Positions 33,110-43,866 of a stretch of 64,000 bases of DNA are shown here, one piece after another. The position numbers and the translations under genes are program-made. Positions within the stretch are counted from its first letter, which is position 1. Every line of letters starts with the position of its first letter. The notes under the pieces are model-generated. The model saw only the letters and a program-made list of their open reading frames with translations, made no database searches and had not been told where the DNA came from. Source of the DNA: Armigeres subalbatus (taxonomy: Eukaryota > Arthropoda > Insecta > Diptera > Culicidae); NCBI RefSeq assembly GCF_024139115.2, contig NC_085140.1, positions 461,063,506-461,127,505 on the forward strand. The letters run 5' to 3'.

Positions 33110-33700
33110 CCATTGCGTTCCTCAGTTATTGAGAAAACATATTCTTCGATATTATATCACAATGGTTGCTACGCTTTGATCAACTGGTGCAAAGTGCACT
33201 TCGATCCAAGAGAATAGTGGTTGGGGTTTACCATCTAATCTCGAAGTGCACGTTTCAGCAGCTCGCAAGATTTGATCAATAACGGTGCCGGCAAAGTCCT
33301 CACAGTCAGTTGGGAAAGGAAGTGTGTGGTGGTAATTATTGCTACTGGAGACCGAAAATAACTCTGCATATCCACAATACCACGGGAAGGAAGTTATGTT
33401 AGTTGGGTGGGGTAATCAGAAATATAGATCGGGATTCACAATTGAAAGTGATGCGACGTATGTAGAAAGAGATCCCCAAGTGCAGGACACATAAGAAATG
33501 CTAATAGAATAGAATGCTAAGGGACAGCTGCCGAATACAGAAATTTGGTTTTGCACCATAGATACATTATATATGTAACAAATCATTATTAGAATTAATT
33601 GCATATTATTCGGCAACTTTTTTTTGTTAAATATATTGGCCAGGGTTTGAATTCAAAGGAGAATGAGAAAATCTCTCACTTATCATGCACGCTTAAAATG
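33110..33700. repeat. Second copy of the 1248-2050 repeat family
   Basis: GGTGCCGGCAAAGTCCTCAC, GCTACTGGAGACCGA and CTCTGCATATCCACAATAC align in order with about 1410-1510. ATCGGGATTCACAATTGAAA matches about 1550. GGCCAGGGTTTGAATTC near 33640 corresponds to the tRNA-like block at 1980. Diverged, non-coding. Confidence 0.6.
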
Positions 33701-34659
33701 ACTTACATATTTTTGTGTTCCGTTCACACAAAACGGGCCTCTCCTGGAACAACTCATATTATTAGTAACTACGTTGTTACTCATTTTGTGTAACCGATGG
33801 CCGATGATTTTCGGTGAGTTCATTTTACACAGCGAGAGCAGTCGGAAATCGAACCTAACCTCAATTGTTAATGTTAAAGTAAACCAACTTTTCCATACTT
33901 ATTCGGAGGCTTCTCCAATCGTTTCGATCAACAAAACAAAGTGCGATGATTGTATTCGCACTTTTTTTTTGTTTCGCCATCAAAACAAAATGAAAAACCT
34001 CCGAAAAAGTTCGATTTCTTGCAGCACATTCTGCACACGTTCGCCATCATAGCGATCCGGAGGGACTTTGACAGTTCGAGGCAAACTCACTTACACATAT
34101 CATGCACATGTGAGACAGTACACAGCGACTGCTTATGTTTCACACAAAATTTTCACTCATAGTGAGAGTTGGCCAAGGCGTCGCCGTGATGTGTGAAAGC
34201 TATTCATGCGATGTGTACTTGACTTTAAGCGTGTGTCTGTATACACTCTCGATAGGTAGCATACCGTGAGAGACGTTTTTCGGTAGCTGTTAGGATAATG
34301 AACTGATTCGGGGGGCCCATGACCTATGATAAATTTCTTTTAATAAGCCGTTTCGTTTACGCGTTTCAACTTGTTTTACACAGCTGGGCGAAAAAAATAT
34401 GGTTTCCAGCATAAAATGAGCGAGAAAAACGCATTTTATCAACCCCCATCGGCGGGGGCCGCCTTTCCGAAACAGTTTTTTTTCCAATGGTATACAAATG
34501 CGATAGTTTTTGTTTTCACGGCTTGTTATGATTCGAAGTGGTTTTTGCCTCTCTTTCATCGTTGTTCGTTATCTATTGAGAGCGATTTTTGCAATCCCTG
34601 TGCACAGCACATGTTTTGAAATTGACAAATTGATATGAAATTTGCGAAAAATAATCCAC
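33701..34659. other. Intergenic DNA, no gene supported
   Basis: Several overlapping frames under 100 codons occur on both strands without domains. The stretch has T and A runs (33963-33971) and blocks with ACTCACTTACACATATCATG, which resemble the TCTCACTTATCATGCACGC near 33673. A weak repeat is possible. Confidence 0.35.
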
Positions 34660-34733
34660 GTGTCTTGGAGGGACTCGAACCCTCAACCTCCTACTCTCTA
34701 GATAGGCGTGATAACCCCTACACAATAAGACCA
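34660..34733 (-). repeat. tRNA-like sequence (SINE-derived), AGA anticodon position
   Basis: The minus strand has a B box GGTTCGAGTCC with a good T-stem (GAGGG/CCCTC) and an anticodon arm CCTAT/GTAGG around CTAGAGA. The acceptor stem is short (GTCTT/AAGAC) and the D arm is weak. It is probably a tRNA-derived repeat rather than a working tRNA-Ser. Confidence 0.5.
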
Positions 34734-34772
34734 CTTAGGGTCGATGTCCACGTAGCGGTTTTTAAAGCCACT

Positions 34773-34864
34773 GCGTCCACTCAAGGTACCCAGCATAAAA
34801 TAGAGTAATGCACACGTATACGTGTGAACGGCTACATTTGATGCTGGGTACCATGCGTGGACGC
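34773..34864. repeat. Foldback element, 92 bp
   Basis: GCGTCCAC and GGTACCCAGCAT on the left match ATGCTGGGTACC and GTGGACGC inverted on the right. At the centre CACACGTATACGTGTG (34811-34826) is a perfect palindrome. No coding function. Confidence 0.65.
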
Positions 34865-34938
34865 GGCGATAGCGTAGCTTGAAATTCCGCAAAGGGGATC
34901 GGCACGACCATTGTATGGAGATAAAATACATACATATA

Positions 34939-35379
34939 CCGCCGGAAATAATTATAAAGACAAGCATGATTTTCATACATTTTCATCATGATTGAGGATC
35001 GATATCTCGATTCGTAGCGATTCGATTTGGCTGAAATTTTACTAGGCACCTGTTTTTAACTTGAACTTTCGATCTTTGAGTAAATTTTATACATCTCTGT
35101 TGATTTTGACCCCAAAATCTGGAAATAATTATAAAGACACCACTTTTTTTATGGGGCTTCATACAACGGAACTGTCTTTATAAATATTTCCAACAGAAAT
35201 GCGTATGAGCAGAATATATGCATAAATGAAACTTTTATTGAATAAAAATTCAAGTAATTTTAAGCCTGCTGGCAAAAAAATCAGCCCTTATCGAATCGCT
35301 ATGAATCGAGAAATTGACTTCCCAATATGGCCATTTTGTATGGAAACCGAGCTTGTCTTTATACTTATTTCCACCAGTG
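34939..35379. mobile_element. Tc1/mariner-like MITE, 441 bp
   Basis: Ends: CCGCCGGAAATAATTATAAA at the left and, inverted, CACTGGTGGAAATAAGTATA at the right, both continuing to AAGACAAG. TA flanks both sides (34937-34938, 35380-35381). The terminal motif recurs inside at about 35119 (TGGAAATAATTATAAAGACA) and inverted near 35173 (CTGTCTTTATAAATATTTCC). No transposase. Confidence 0.75.
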
Positions 35380-35381
35380 TA

Positions 35382-35747
35382 TGTATTCGAATTGAGGTTC
35401 AAAAATCTTTTGACTGGATTTAAAATTTGCTTAAGAAAATCGAAAAAAATGGCGAAAAAATTCGTGTGCATATTCGATCTCCTTGGATATGTAAAAGAAA
35501 TTTTTGAGGAAAATCTAAGGAATATTTTGGAAGAATGTATAAGAATTAATTAGATTTACCCGATGATGTTTAAAAGAGTTTTGAAAAAAAAACCTGCAAA
35601 ATGTTTTGATTAAGCACTCGCATGCCGATCCACGTCGCAAAAAAAATGCTTTTGACATAGACATATTTTCTATTCATAATAAGGAACAATACCTGTGGAC
35701 AATCGAAAAAAATCGGTTTGTTGTGCTGAATTTACTGAAAATATAGG
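35382..35747. other. Anonymous AT-rich DNA
   Basis: A 79-codon plus-strand frame ends here, but its first part overlaps the preceding MITE. No feature is supported. Confidence 0.4.
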
Positions 35748-35749
35748 TA

Positions 35750-35870
35750 GGGGAGACCGACAAATGTTGAACGGCTAAAATTCTTGCCTATTTTTGAACG
35801 CCCATAAGAAATGCACGTGCGTTCAACAATTGGTGAAGAAATTAGCCGTTCAACATTTGGTGAATTACCC
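35750..35870. mobile_element. TA-flanked MITE, 121 bp
   Basis: Left end GGGGAGACCGACAAATGTTG; right end inverted GGGTAATTCACCAAATGTTG; both continue AACGGCTAA. TA on both sides (35748-35749, 35871-35872). The motif TTGAAC is also echoed centrally in both orientations. Confidence 0.7.
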
Positions 35871-35872
35871 TA

Positions 35873-36284
35873 TATAGAAGAATTTTGTTAGAAAAAATTA
35901 GTAGAATATTTCGAGGAAATGGATTGGAATTCGTATAGCTTCCGGCAAAAAAAAGATGCATGGCATGACGCCGAAAAAGGTTTCGGAAAACATCTGTCAT
36001 GTCTGGATGAAAATGTTGAAAGTTCGAAAGAATTTTCTGTGAGAGTTCAGACCAACATTACTTGCAGATTCAAGAGCATTTCCGTAAAAGTAAGGAATTT
36101 TTTTCCGTCCAAATTTGAAAGAATTTCCCAATCCAATAATAATGTTACTCCTAATAAACTCAAAATGTAAAAAAATATGACCAATGAACGAAAACCTCGA
36201 TAGTGGAGCTTGGAAGAATTGAAATATAATAAGAAAAACGGTCGGCACATGTCACTTTGTCAGTCGAAATCAATATACGGGTAC
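35873..36284. other. Anonymous DNA, no gene supported
   Basis: An 83-codon plus frame (35919-36170) and two overlapping minus frames cover this stretch. None has a motif, leader or splice site that convinces. Confidence 0.35.
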
Positions 36285-37500
36285 GTCTCTTTAAATACGA
36301 ACATTATTGACCGGTTGAGTCAAACGGAAGAAGGCACTTGAACAACGCAGGCACATTGGTGTCCATTAACGCCAAAATTTTGGGAGCATCCGTTACACCA
36401 ACAACTTTGGTGACAAAAGCCGCTTTCGAGTTTTTTCTACGCTGTTTCAGAGTTTCTATGCCAATCAGTTGACACCCGTCTCCATACGGTAGAAGGTGCC
36501 ATGTGTCATTCCAGGGCAGAAAACGTAGAACGAATCTGATGAATTTTCATTGCACTGATTCAGATCTTTCGATCTTTGTTGCTTGATAGGGACCCCATAC
36601 CAACGAAGCTGTTTCCATGATACGACGGACCAACGCAACGCAACGTATAATGACTTTAGGGTATGGTAGGGGAACTGTTCCATTTTCCATCTCACTGAGC
36701 ATATATTCATCTCATCGCAAAACAAAGAAATATAGCCCCAATCTCGTCGCTTCTTTTTGCTAGCACGCGTGCTCACTGATGAAAAAATCACAAAAATAAG
36801 AAACAAATCAAATTAATTTTCATTGCTTTGATTTTTATGGGATGGAAATAGGAGCTATGAGATGAAGGGCCGAACCGTTCCCCTATATGGGTCACGAAAT
36901 TCATTAGTGATTTCTGACACAAACCCAAGATGACGATGGGCTCGCTTGATTACGTCTTCTTGGTGTTCCTCGGCATCGAGAACAACTCCAAGATCTCGAA
37001 CAGATTAAACACAGCTTAGCGGTTCATCCTCAATTACGTAGCTGTGTATGAGCGGGTTCTTCTTGCGATGGGAACTTACGACGGAACACTTTGGAACGCT
37101 CAAAGTCATGTGATTAGCTCCACACCAGACGAAAATTCGGTCTAGGAGTTCCTGCAACTTGATGCAATATGGCGATTGATCGACGACAAGATATATTTTC
37201 ATGTCGTCAGCATATAATATGCGGTAGCTTTCGCCAATATAGGGGACTACATCGTTAAAGAAGAGAGAGAATAGCAACGGTCCTAGATTGCTTCCCTGTG
37301 GAACACCCGACCCGTTTGTGAACCAATCCGAAACAGAGGCGCCTATTTTGACAGCCAGTTTTCTATCACACAGATAGGACCTGAACCAACCGATAAGTCG
37401 AGAAGAAAATCTTAATTTTTCGAGCTCTTCCAATAGAATCGTGTGGCTAACACGAACAAAAGCAAGCTTCAAGTCGGTGTAAACGACAAAAACTGACGAT
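36285..37500 (-). pseudogene. Non-LTR (jockey-type) ORF2 fragment, split by a MITE
   Basis: On the minus strand the RT fingers and palm are readable: TDLKLAFVRVSHTILLEEL, GWFRSYLCDRKLAVKIG, GVPQGSNLGPLLFSLFFNDV and an intact YADD box at about 37215-37226. Downstream comes RDLGVVLDAE near 36970-37005. Beyond the MITE at 36669-36883 follow MTHGTFYR/DTWHLLPYGDGCQLIG-type blocks in changing frames that match the C-terminal region of the element at 45790-47880. The start is truncated within the RT. Stops make it inactive. Confidence 0.75.
36669..36883. mobile_element. TA-flanked MITE, 215 bp, inside the non-LTR fragment
   Basis: Left end GGGGAACTGTTCCATTTTCC; right end inverted GGGGAACGGTTCGGCCCTTC. 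Both contain CATCTCA a little further in. TA flanks are at 36667-36668 and 36884-36885. Removing it brings the two halves of the retrotransposon reading together, which supports a clean insertion. Confidence 0.75.
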
Positions 37501-38536
37501 ATCTAATTTGTTAACCGACCAATAATCATCCAAATTAGTAGGTCTGTTTGTACATATCTTACTATTTTAGACTAAGTTATGTACTGAATTCTGCCACAGC
37601 ACAGAATGAATAATAGGCTATGTAAACGTTTACACCCATTCCAGGCAAAGGTTGTGCAGTTAATGATAGGCTTCTACATATTCTGTATGATAATGCAGGA
37701 TTGAAAAGTCAATATAGGGTATCCGTTCAGAAGGATACCACTTAAACGTGATATGTGATTAGTTGTAATAACAAATGGGACCTTCATGCAATCAATGACA
37801 TCATTCAGAATTCGCTTTCGTTAGTTCATAAGCAGAGCAGTTAGTTCTATTTCAAATTTTCAACCTATCAGACACATTGAGTACCTCTAAGGATAATTAT
37901 AAATATTGACGTTGTAAATTGAATTCCGATTGTAATGAAACAATGTAGGTATGTAATGTATGACCTGAATCGATTCGGAACCAAACCGTAAATGTTGCTG
38001 TTCAGATAAAACACAATGTTCGTATCAGATAGCAACCACAAGATGTTCAATCTCGATTGCATCTGGCCACATCTGGCACAGCAATTGAATCCGCGCTGTT
38101 ATCGTTCGCCTGCACAAAGTGAACGGATGCACCGCGTTCAAATTAACACCTGTTGACAGATTCAATATGGATGTGTTATCCTGCCTGTGATAAATTAGAA
38201 ACCGCAGTGCAGGGTGCTGATTGCGACCGAGATAATCGAAGTCTAAGAATACACACAACCGATAGACATTGTAGTTCAAAATAGTTGCCGCTGGAAATTG
38301 TTACCACTTTCCGATTACCTACATTGCTAATTTGACTTGCGGCTGGATTTATGTCAGATGATGGGCATGGTTGTTCATGGTTTCGGATTTCCGGTTCGGG
38401 TTTAGTCAAGCTGAGGTAATAATTTTATTCTGCTTCGAACAAGACCAAAACCATTCGATGCCAATCAGTTAATCGAAACTGGTTTACAAGTCATTATTGT
38501 TAACTATCAAATTGCACCTTTATCGGTTAGTTCGGG
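37501..38536. other. Intergenic DNA upstream of a cuticle-like gene
   Basis: No gene is supported. This presumably contains the enhancer region of the gene starting at 38645, but no specific site can be named. Confidence 0.4.
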
Positions 38537-38573
38537 TATAAATTCAACCCACGGGAATCTAACGCTCATCAGT
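38537..38573 (+). promoter_or_regulatory. TATA box and initiator of the 38645-38943 gene
   Basis: GGGTATAAATTC has its first T at 38537 and ATCAGTC has its A at 38571, a spacing of 34. TCAGT is the arthropod initiator consensus. The leader to the ATG would be about 74 bases. Confidence 0.75.
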
Positions 38574-38644
38574 CAAACTGCAACCTACCCGGCAGTGAAC
38601 TAGTGAAGCGTTTTAAAGCATCAACATCGAAACAATCATTTAAA

Positions 38645-38943
38645 ATGTTTAAATTCGTATGTTTGTACAGAACTGACTGACTCGAACCATCTGTTCTAAA
38701 GCTGTGCATTCTATTCCACAGATCATTGTTGCGTTGGCGCTCGGTGTCGCTGCCTTGGCCGCTCCTGCTCCCGAACCAGAACCAAGTTCCCTGGCCTACG
38801 GTGCCCCGTACGGTGCTGGAGTCGCGTACGTGAAACCAGTAGCGGCTGTTTATTCAAGCAGAGCCTACGTTCCAGCGACGTATTCTTCTGCGTACGTGGC
38901 ACCGGTGGCGGCTTATGGTTCCTATCCGTACAGACTCTACTGA
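38645..38943 (+). CDS. Small secreted Ala/Tyr/Pro-rich cuticle-like protein, two exons
   Basis: Coding parts are 38645-38656 (ATG TTT AAA TTC) and 38722-38943. The 65-bp intron has a GTATGT donor and CCACAG acceptor, phase 0 after codon 4. The 77-residue product has a leader MFKFIIVALALGVAALAAPA with a likely cut after ALA or AAP. The mature chain shows PEPEP then repeated AYG, YVKP, YSS and AYVAP, ending YPYRLY. There is no Cys. This is the style of short low-complexity insect cuticle proteins or neuropeptide-like-4 precursors. The leader and intron site match the 11456 gene, and the leader also aligns with the 42063/50631 pair. Secretion from epidermal cells is inferred. Confidence 0.88.
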
Positions 38944-39069
38944 GGGACTATGAGAAAAAGTGATGGAAATTGCTGACGAACAATCTTTGGCTCATATTTT
39001 TTGGAAACGAGATGGAAACTTAAATTAGTGATTTGTTGCGGATTACAAGATAATGAAGGTCACATGTGG

Positions 39070-39075
39070 AATAAA
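39070..39075 (+). terminator. Polyadenylation signal AATAAA
   Basis: GGAATAAAAG lies 127 bases after the stop of the 38645-38943 gene and is the first such signal on that strand. Confidence 0.45.
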
Positions 39076-39369
39076 AGATTTTGGCCGCAATAATTTTTTC
39101 AGCAATAGAATAGTTTTGAAGAATAGAATTCCAGTCAATATTAGATACAACCAGATTTTGCATACGATGCCATTTGGTGTGCCAGTAGTGTCGAGCAGTT
39201 ACTGCACAGGAATTGAGTCTCGTAATATTTTCAACCAAAGCAATTTTATTCCTAAATAATCTGGCAGGATCGCCAAATGCGTGGTTCTTTCGTGGCGGTC
39301 GCCGGCGTGACGGTCTGTCTTTGCACCATGGTGATGGGCCGAAAGTAATTGAGAAACAAGCGGTGCTGT

Positions 39370-40560
39370 TTGGGTAATAATCAGATACTCACTACTTTCA
39401 AATATCCTGAGTCATACAAGAACCCCTTGGAGTTAGGGATCCGATCTACCAGCTTGTCGGAACGCATTTACCTCGTATTCATTAGAACTGCAGAATCATG
39501 TGGATCTGTTGACACATGTGTCGACAAGTATTTAAAGTTCTTTGCAAACCTCATAGAGCTTGGACCTGTGTTCTGTGATACGTAGGATAGAATGCGTTCA
39601 TGTTATAAATTTATGGCGATCCAAGAAATACCTGGAGTAAGGTCTACACGACTTGAGGCGTACACCCAGAGATCTAATAACCTGTTTTAAAAGTGCTAAA
39701 TGCCCTTAGAAATACATATAATAGAATCCGTCCACTGCATATGTTCACTGCCATCCAAGAAACCACTTATGTAAGGCCTTAAGAGCTACACATGTAATCA
39801 GAGATCTTTCGGCCTGTTTCAAATGTGCTACATGCCATTTATGAGGCATAGAAAAGAATGCTTCTATCGCATATGTTTAGATGGCTTTTCAGTCTTGACA
39901 AAATCAAAACACTGTTATTTGATCTTGTCCAACGTTTCGGTCCGTTTGGGACCTTCCTCAGGGACTCAATTCTTACATATTTATCCTCAACTGTGGTTCT
40001 GCTGAACCATTGATTGTCACGAGGTCAGGAATTTCCTACTTAAACGAGAACGGTTCGAGCACCGCGTTTATGGGTAAAACCCTTTCCGCTTATCGTTATT
40101 TGGAATTCAGTACTTGGCGCAAGATCGATCACCATTGTGAGAAAGCTGGTTTGAATCCGGCCTAAGATTGAGTCACGTTTTTATAATTTACTCCATTGGC
40201 ACCATCGAAAAGATCATCTCAAAGCAAATTATAGTCGACCATCCGACTCTTCCGACCATCACTCGTAAGTATTGACAAGAATAGTAGAACTAGAGCACAG
40301 TGTGGTAGATCTTACTCCGTAATGCATCACGAAAAGGTGTCTACCCAGCATTACAGGCTCCGTTAACTGCCTGGCTAATTGTTTCACCCCCAGGCCATTC
40401 ATCCCCTCGGCACCTTGCGATCTACACGCATAACATTTTGTGGTGTATAGAATAGAATGCGGGTCTGGCACATATTCATGATCTTCCAAAAAAAAATCTC
40501 TAGTATAAGCCCGAATGTGGTGCATGTCATTTGTGATACGTCAAATAGAATGCTTTCATA
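39370..40560. repeat. Degenerate tandem repeat of about 138 bp, interrupted
   Basis: GATCCAAGAAATACCTGG near 39613 and CATCCAAGAAACCACTTATG near 39750 start two units. Both continue with AAGG, CAGAGATCT, CCTGTTT and GTGCTA in order. Related blocks occur near 39580 and 40540 (GTGATACGTAGGATAGAATG and GTGATACGTCAAATAGAATG). The stretch about 39895-40440 does not fit the repeat and may be an insertion. No gene. Confidence 0.5.
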
Positions 40561-41970
40561 CACGGGGATGACAAGCTACGTCATCTTTGTCACATCTTTC
40601 CACCATTTGGCTACGGGTGTCCCCAGTATTGTCCAAAAAAGTTTTGGTTAATTTTGTCGCTATACTAATGGAAATTGGGAAATAAAATTGATAGCTGACA
40701 TAGTGTGGTTGTTATCCATTCATCTGATGTGCGAAATCAGGTATGTTCATTCAGAAAACTCTTTATTGGGCAAAAGAAAAACTCTAACACAGCCAGCCTG
40801 CATAAGTCAACGAAACATGGCTGCTAAAAAACCGAGTCAAAGTGATTTTTCACGCAAGATAATTGCTTTTAATAGTTTAAGAAGTGTATAAATCTAGAGT
40901 TATGAAGTAGATATATGTTTGATACACGTTTCTAAAGAAGCAGTGGTTAATTTTTCCTTACAAATCGGCGTATTATCGCTGAAATATTGATTAATTTGCG
41001 TGATGAGCCAATGTTATATCCAGGCCCAACATTACCGCCGGTAACCCTACTTGGAATGCAAACTTATACCAAGTGCTCAAAAGTCATCATGCTAGCCCGA
41101 AATACCGCAGTAGCGACGAGTTATAGTGTCTTCGTTGCTACTCGTCGCATGGTAGAAGACTAGTACGGCATTTGCTTTCATCGTGCAACCAAGCAACAAA
41201 GATTTTTGTAAACCATTGTTATAAAGAAATTGAAGTAACGTATAAAGTTGTTATAAATGCATTTATGAACTACCAAAGTTACCAAAGTCCCTATTTTTTG
41301 TTTATTTGAGAAGTCATTCTGTTTTTAACTGTTACGTCTGTGATGACATGCAATCTATAATGAGAAGAAAGTGCCTCTAGAATAAATTTTGATCGCGATA
41401 CAATATGAATTCAAATAAATGCCCTAAACGAAAGCTTGGGTAGAAAAATGGGTAATTTTTTGTTGGCGCTTGGTGATTTTCAATTAGGAAAGATTTTTCT
41501 TTATCACCGTGCGTTACTTAATCATTATTGATTTATTGGTAATAATCTGTGAGTACATCTAAACCAGTATGAAGCGAACAAAAAATTTTAGTAGACCAAT
41601 TGTCAGAACAGCAATGTTGAAATTGCTGGTATTTTACCTATCGTTCACTCAGAAATGGCTTGGATAGTAGCGTAGACTACTCTCACTAATACATTTTCTT
41701 TACACGGTTTTCAGGTTTTTTGTTGTTAAAATAATCTTGCTAACATATCTTGAAATCATAAAACTAATACTGCAATTAAAAAAAACTTTTTCTCGGATAC
41801 TCTGTTCAATTATTTCACCTACCATGAAAGAAAATCCGGTTATTCAACAAGTATAATCTGACGCAGGAATATTCTCAATTCATCTCGCATTACGCTCTTA
41901 GACAGAAAAACAGCCCACGCACCTACCGCAATCACTAGTTGCCATTTGTTGAAAGTTATCCTACGGGAGA
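40561..41970. other. Intergenic DNA, no gene supported
   Basis: Only short frames are seen. The last 130 bases before 41971 are similar to sequence upstream of the gene at 50631-50855, so they probably belong to the duplicated promoter. Confidence 0.45.
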
Positions 41971-42007
41971 TATAAATAAGGATCTGAATCCTACCGAGAG
42001 CAACAGT
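41971..42007 (+). promoter_or_regulatory. TATA box and initiator of the 42063-42290 gene
   Basis: GATATAAATAAGG has its first T at 41971, and CAACAGTTAA has CAGT at 42004-42007 with its A 34 bases from that T. The same layout is preserved in the duplicate at 50911-50947. Confidence 0.7.
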
Positions 42008-42062
42008 TAATCGACAGAATTCAACTCAGCTACAACAGCAAACCAACAATCCCAACATCAAA

Positions 42063-42290
42063 ATGTTCAAATACGTCATCGTCGTTCTGGCCCTGATCGC
42101 CGCTGCCTTCGCTGGACCGAAACCACAGCTCTTCTACCCATCGTTGTCATCTGGCCTTGCCTACCGAAGCAACTATGTGCAACCTGCTGCAGTTTACTCG
42201 TCCGGATATGTCCCCACTGCGTACTCGTCGTCATACATCGCTCCCACGACCTACGGCGCGGCTTCGTACCCAACCTACGCTTACCTGTGA
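42063..42290 (+). CDS. Small secreted cuticle-like protein, intronless copy
   Basis: A single frame of 75 codons starts ATG TTC AAA TAC GTC ATC. The leader MFKYVIVVLALIAAAFAGPK is a classic signal peptide. The mature part contains QLFYPSLSSGLAYRSNY, then YVQPAAVYSSGYVPTAYSSS and a Tyr-rich tail ending YAYL. The N-terminus aligns with the 38645 gene, but the phase-0 intron found there after codon 4 is cleanly missing. The TATA/initiator lies 56-92 bases upstream, and AATAAA follows at 42396. It differs from the inverted copy at 50631-50855 by only a few residues and one Ala indel. Confidence 0.9.
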   Translation: MFKYVIVVLALIAAAFAGPKPQLFYPSLSSGLAYRSNYVQPAAVYSSGYVPTAYSSSYIAPTTYGAASYPTYAYL

Positions 42291-42395
42291 GGAAATTTAT
42301 TTTCGATTCTGCCAATCATAACGGAACAAGCAATTGATTTGACTCTTTGGGAACACGATTTGAGATGACGAATAATTGTACACATATCTGATAGA

Positions 42396-42401
42396 AATAA
42401 A
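42396..42401 (+). terminator. Polyadenylation signal AATAAA
   Basis: GAAATAAAAAG lies 106 bases after the stop codon of the 42063-42290 gene. Confidence 0.6.
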
Positions 42402-42852
42402 AAGCATATGCAATGGAATATCAACAAGTTGTCTTGATTTTAAATATCTCCGCTTTGTTTATCTCCTGAGAACTGGAACTCTATCACAACCTGCATAGCA
42501 TTGATAAGGCGAGCCTAATTCACCACAATTAAGATAGGAACGAACAGCCGAATACGAACCTCTTAAGCCTTTTCGATGGTTTTATTAATATAATTCAGAA
42601 TACGCATTTCAACGTACAGATGCAAAATTTATAAAACCAGCTACATTACACAATGATCTTCTACTCAAAACAACAAGGTTTTTTTCATGATAAAAAAATA
42701 TTTTTAAATTTTAGTGAAATGCATGCACTTGTTATAAAACTTGTTTGTACTATCCCAATTAATTTTACCACTTTATTGTACCTTTGGCAGATAACCTATA
42801 GTGACCTCAACAGTAAAGCCGTCTTCAGTGTCTCGTACTCGACTCGACTTCG
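42402..42852. other. Intergenic spacer
   Basis: AT-rich sequence between the cuticle-like gene and family A. The 85-codon frame that starts here runs into the family A element and is not a gene. Confidence 0.45.
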
Positions 42853-43723
42853 AAAAACCCAGATTAATCCACCTAGCGGTGATGGTGCCTTTCTCGTTTT
42901 TTTCGAGTGAGTAATTTCTACGCACTTTTGGTATTGAAAAAAGTATTTTGGTCATAACTTCTGAGCCCATAGTCCGATCCAGCCAATTTTCAATAAGAAA
43001 CAATGGGACAAGATTCTGCGTCGAATGAAACTTGTTGCGAGTAAATCAGCTAAGAATAATTATCTAAAAAGTGAGTGAGAATTTCTCTTATGAAAAAATG
43101 AATTTTGGCCATAACTTCGAAACCCATAGTTCGATATGTCCAATTTTCAATACGAAACAATGGGACAAGATTCTGCGTCGAATGCAACTTTTTGCGAGCG
43201 AATCCGCTGAGGGAAAGTGCCTGAAAAATGAGTGAGATTATTTTGCGCACACACAGACATCACCTCAATTCGTCGAGCTGAGTATATAACACTATGGGTC
43301 CCGGGACTCCTATAAAAAGTTCGTTTTTGGAGCGAACATATAGCCTTTACGAATACTTTGTATACGAGAAAGGCAAAAAATGAATTTTGGCCATAACTTC
43401 GAAACCCATAATCCGATTGGGCCAATTTTCAATACGAAACAATTGGACAAGATTCTACGTCGAATGGAACTTGTTGCGAGTGAATCAGCTAAGAGTAAGT
43501 GCCTAAAAAGTGAGTGAAAATTTTTCTTATAAAAAATATATTTTGGCCATAATTCCGAAGCCCATAGTCCGATTGGGCCAATTTTCAATACGAAACAATG
43601 GGGCAAGATTCTGCGTCGAATGCAACTTGTTTCGAGCAAATCGGTTAAGGATGAGTGCCTGAAAAATGAGTGAGATTATTTTGCGCACACACATACACAC
43701 ACACACATACACACACACATACA

Positions 43724-43763
<40 letters not shown>

Positions 43764-43866
43764 TCACCTCAATTCGTCGAGCTGAGTCGATCGGTATATA
43801 ACACTATGAGTCTCCGGGACTCCTATAAAAAGTTCGTTTTTGGAGCGAACATATAGCCTTTACGTA

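Noticed and set aside
35919..36170. 83-codon plus frame
   Set aside because: Overlaps two minus frames of equal length and has no motif, leader or conserved context.
42076..42315. 79-codon minus frame over the cuticle-like gene
   Set aside because: It lies antisense to a well-supported gene with promoter and leader. It is Arg-rich with no features.
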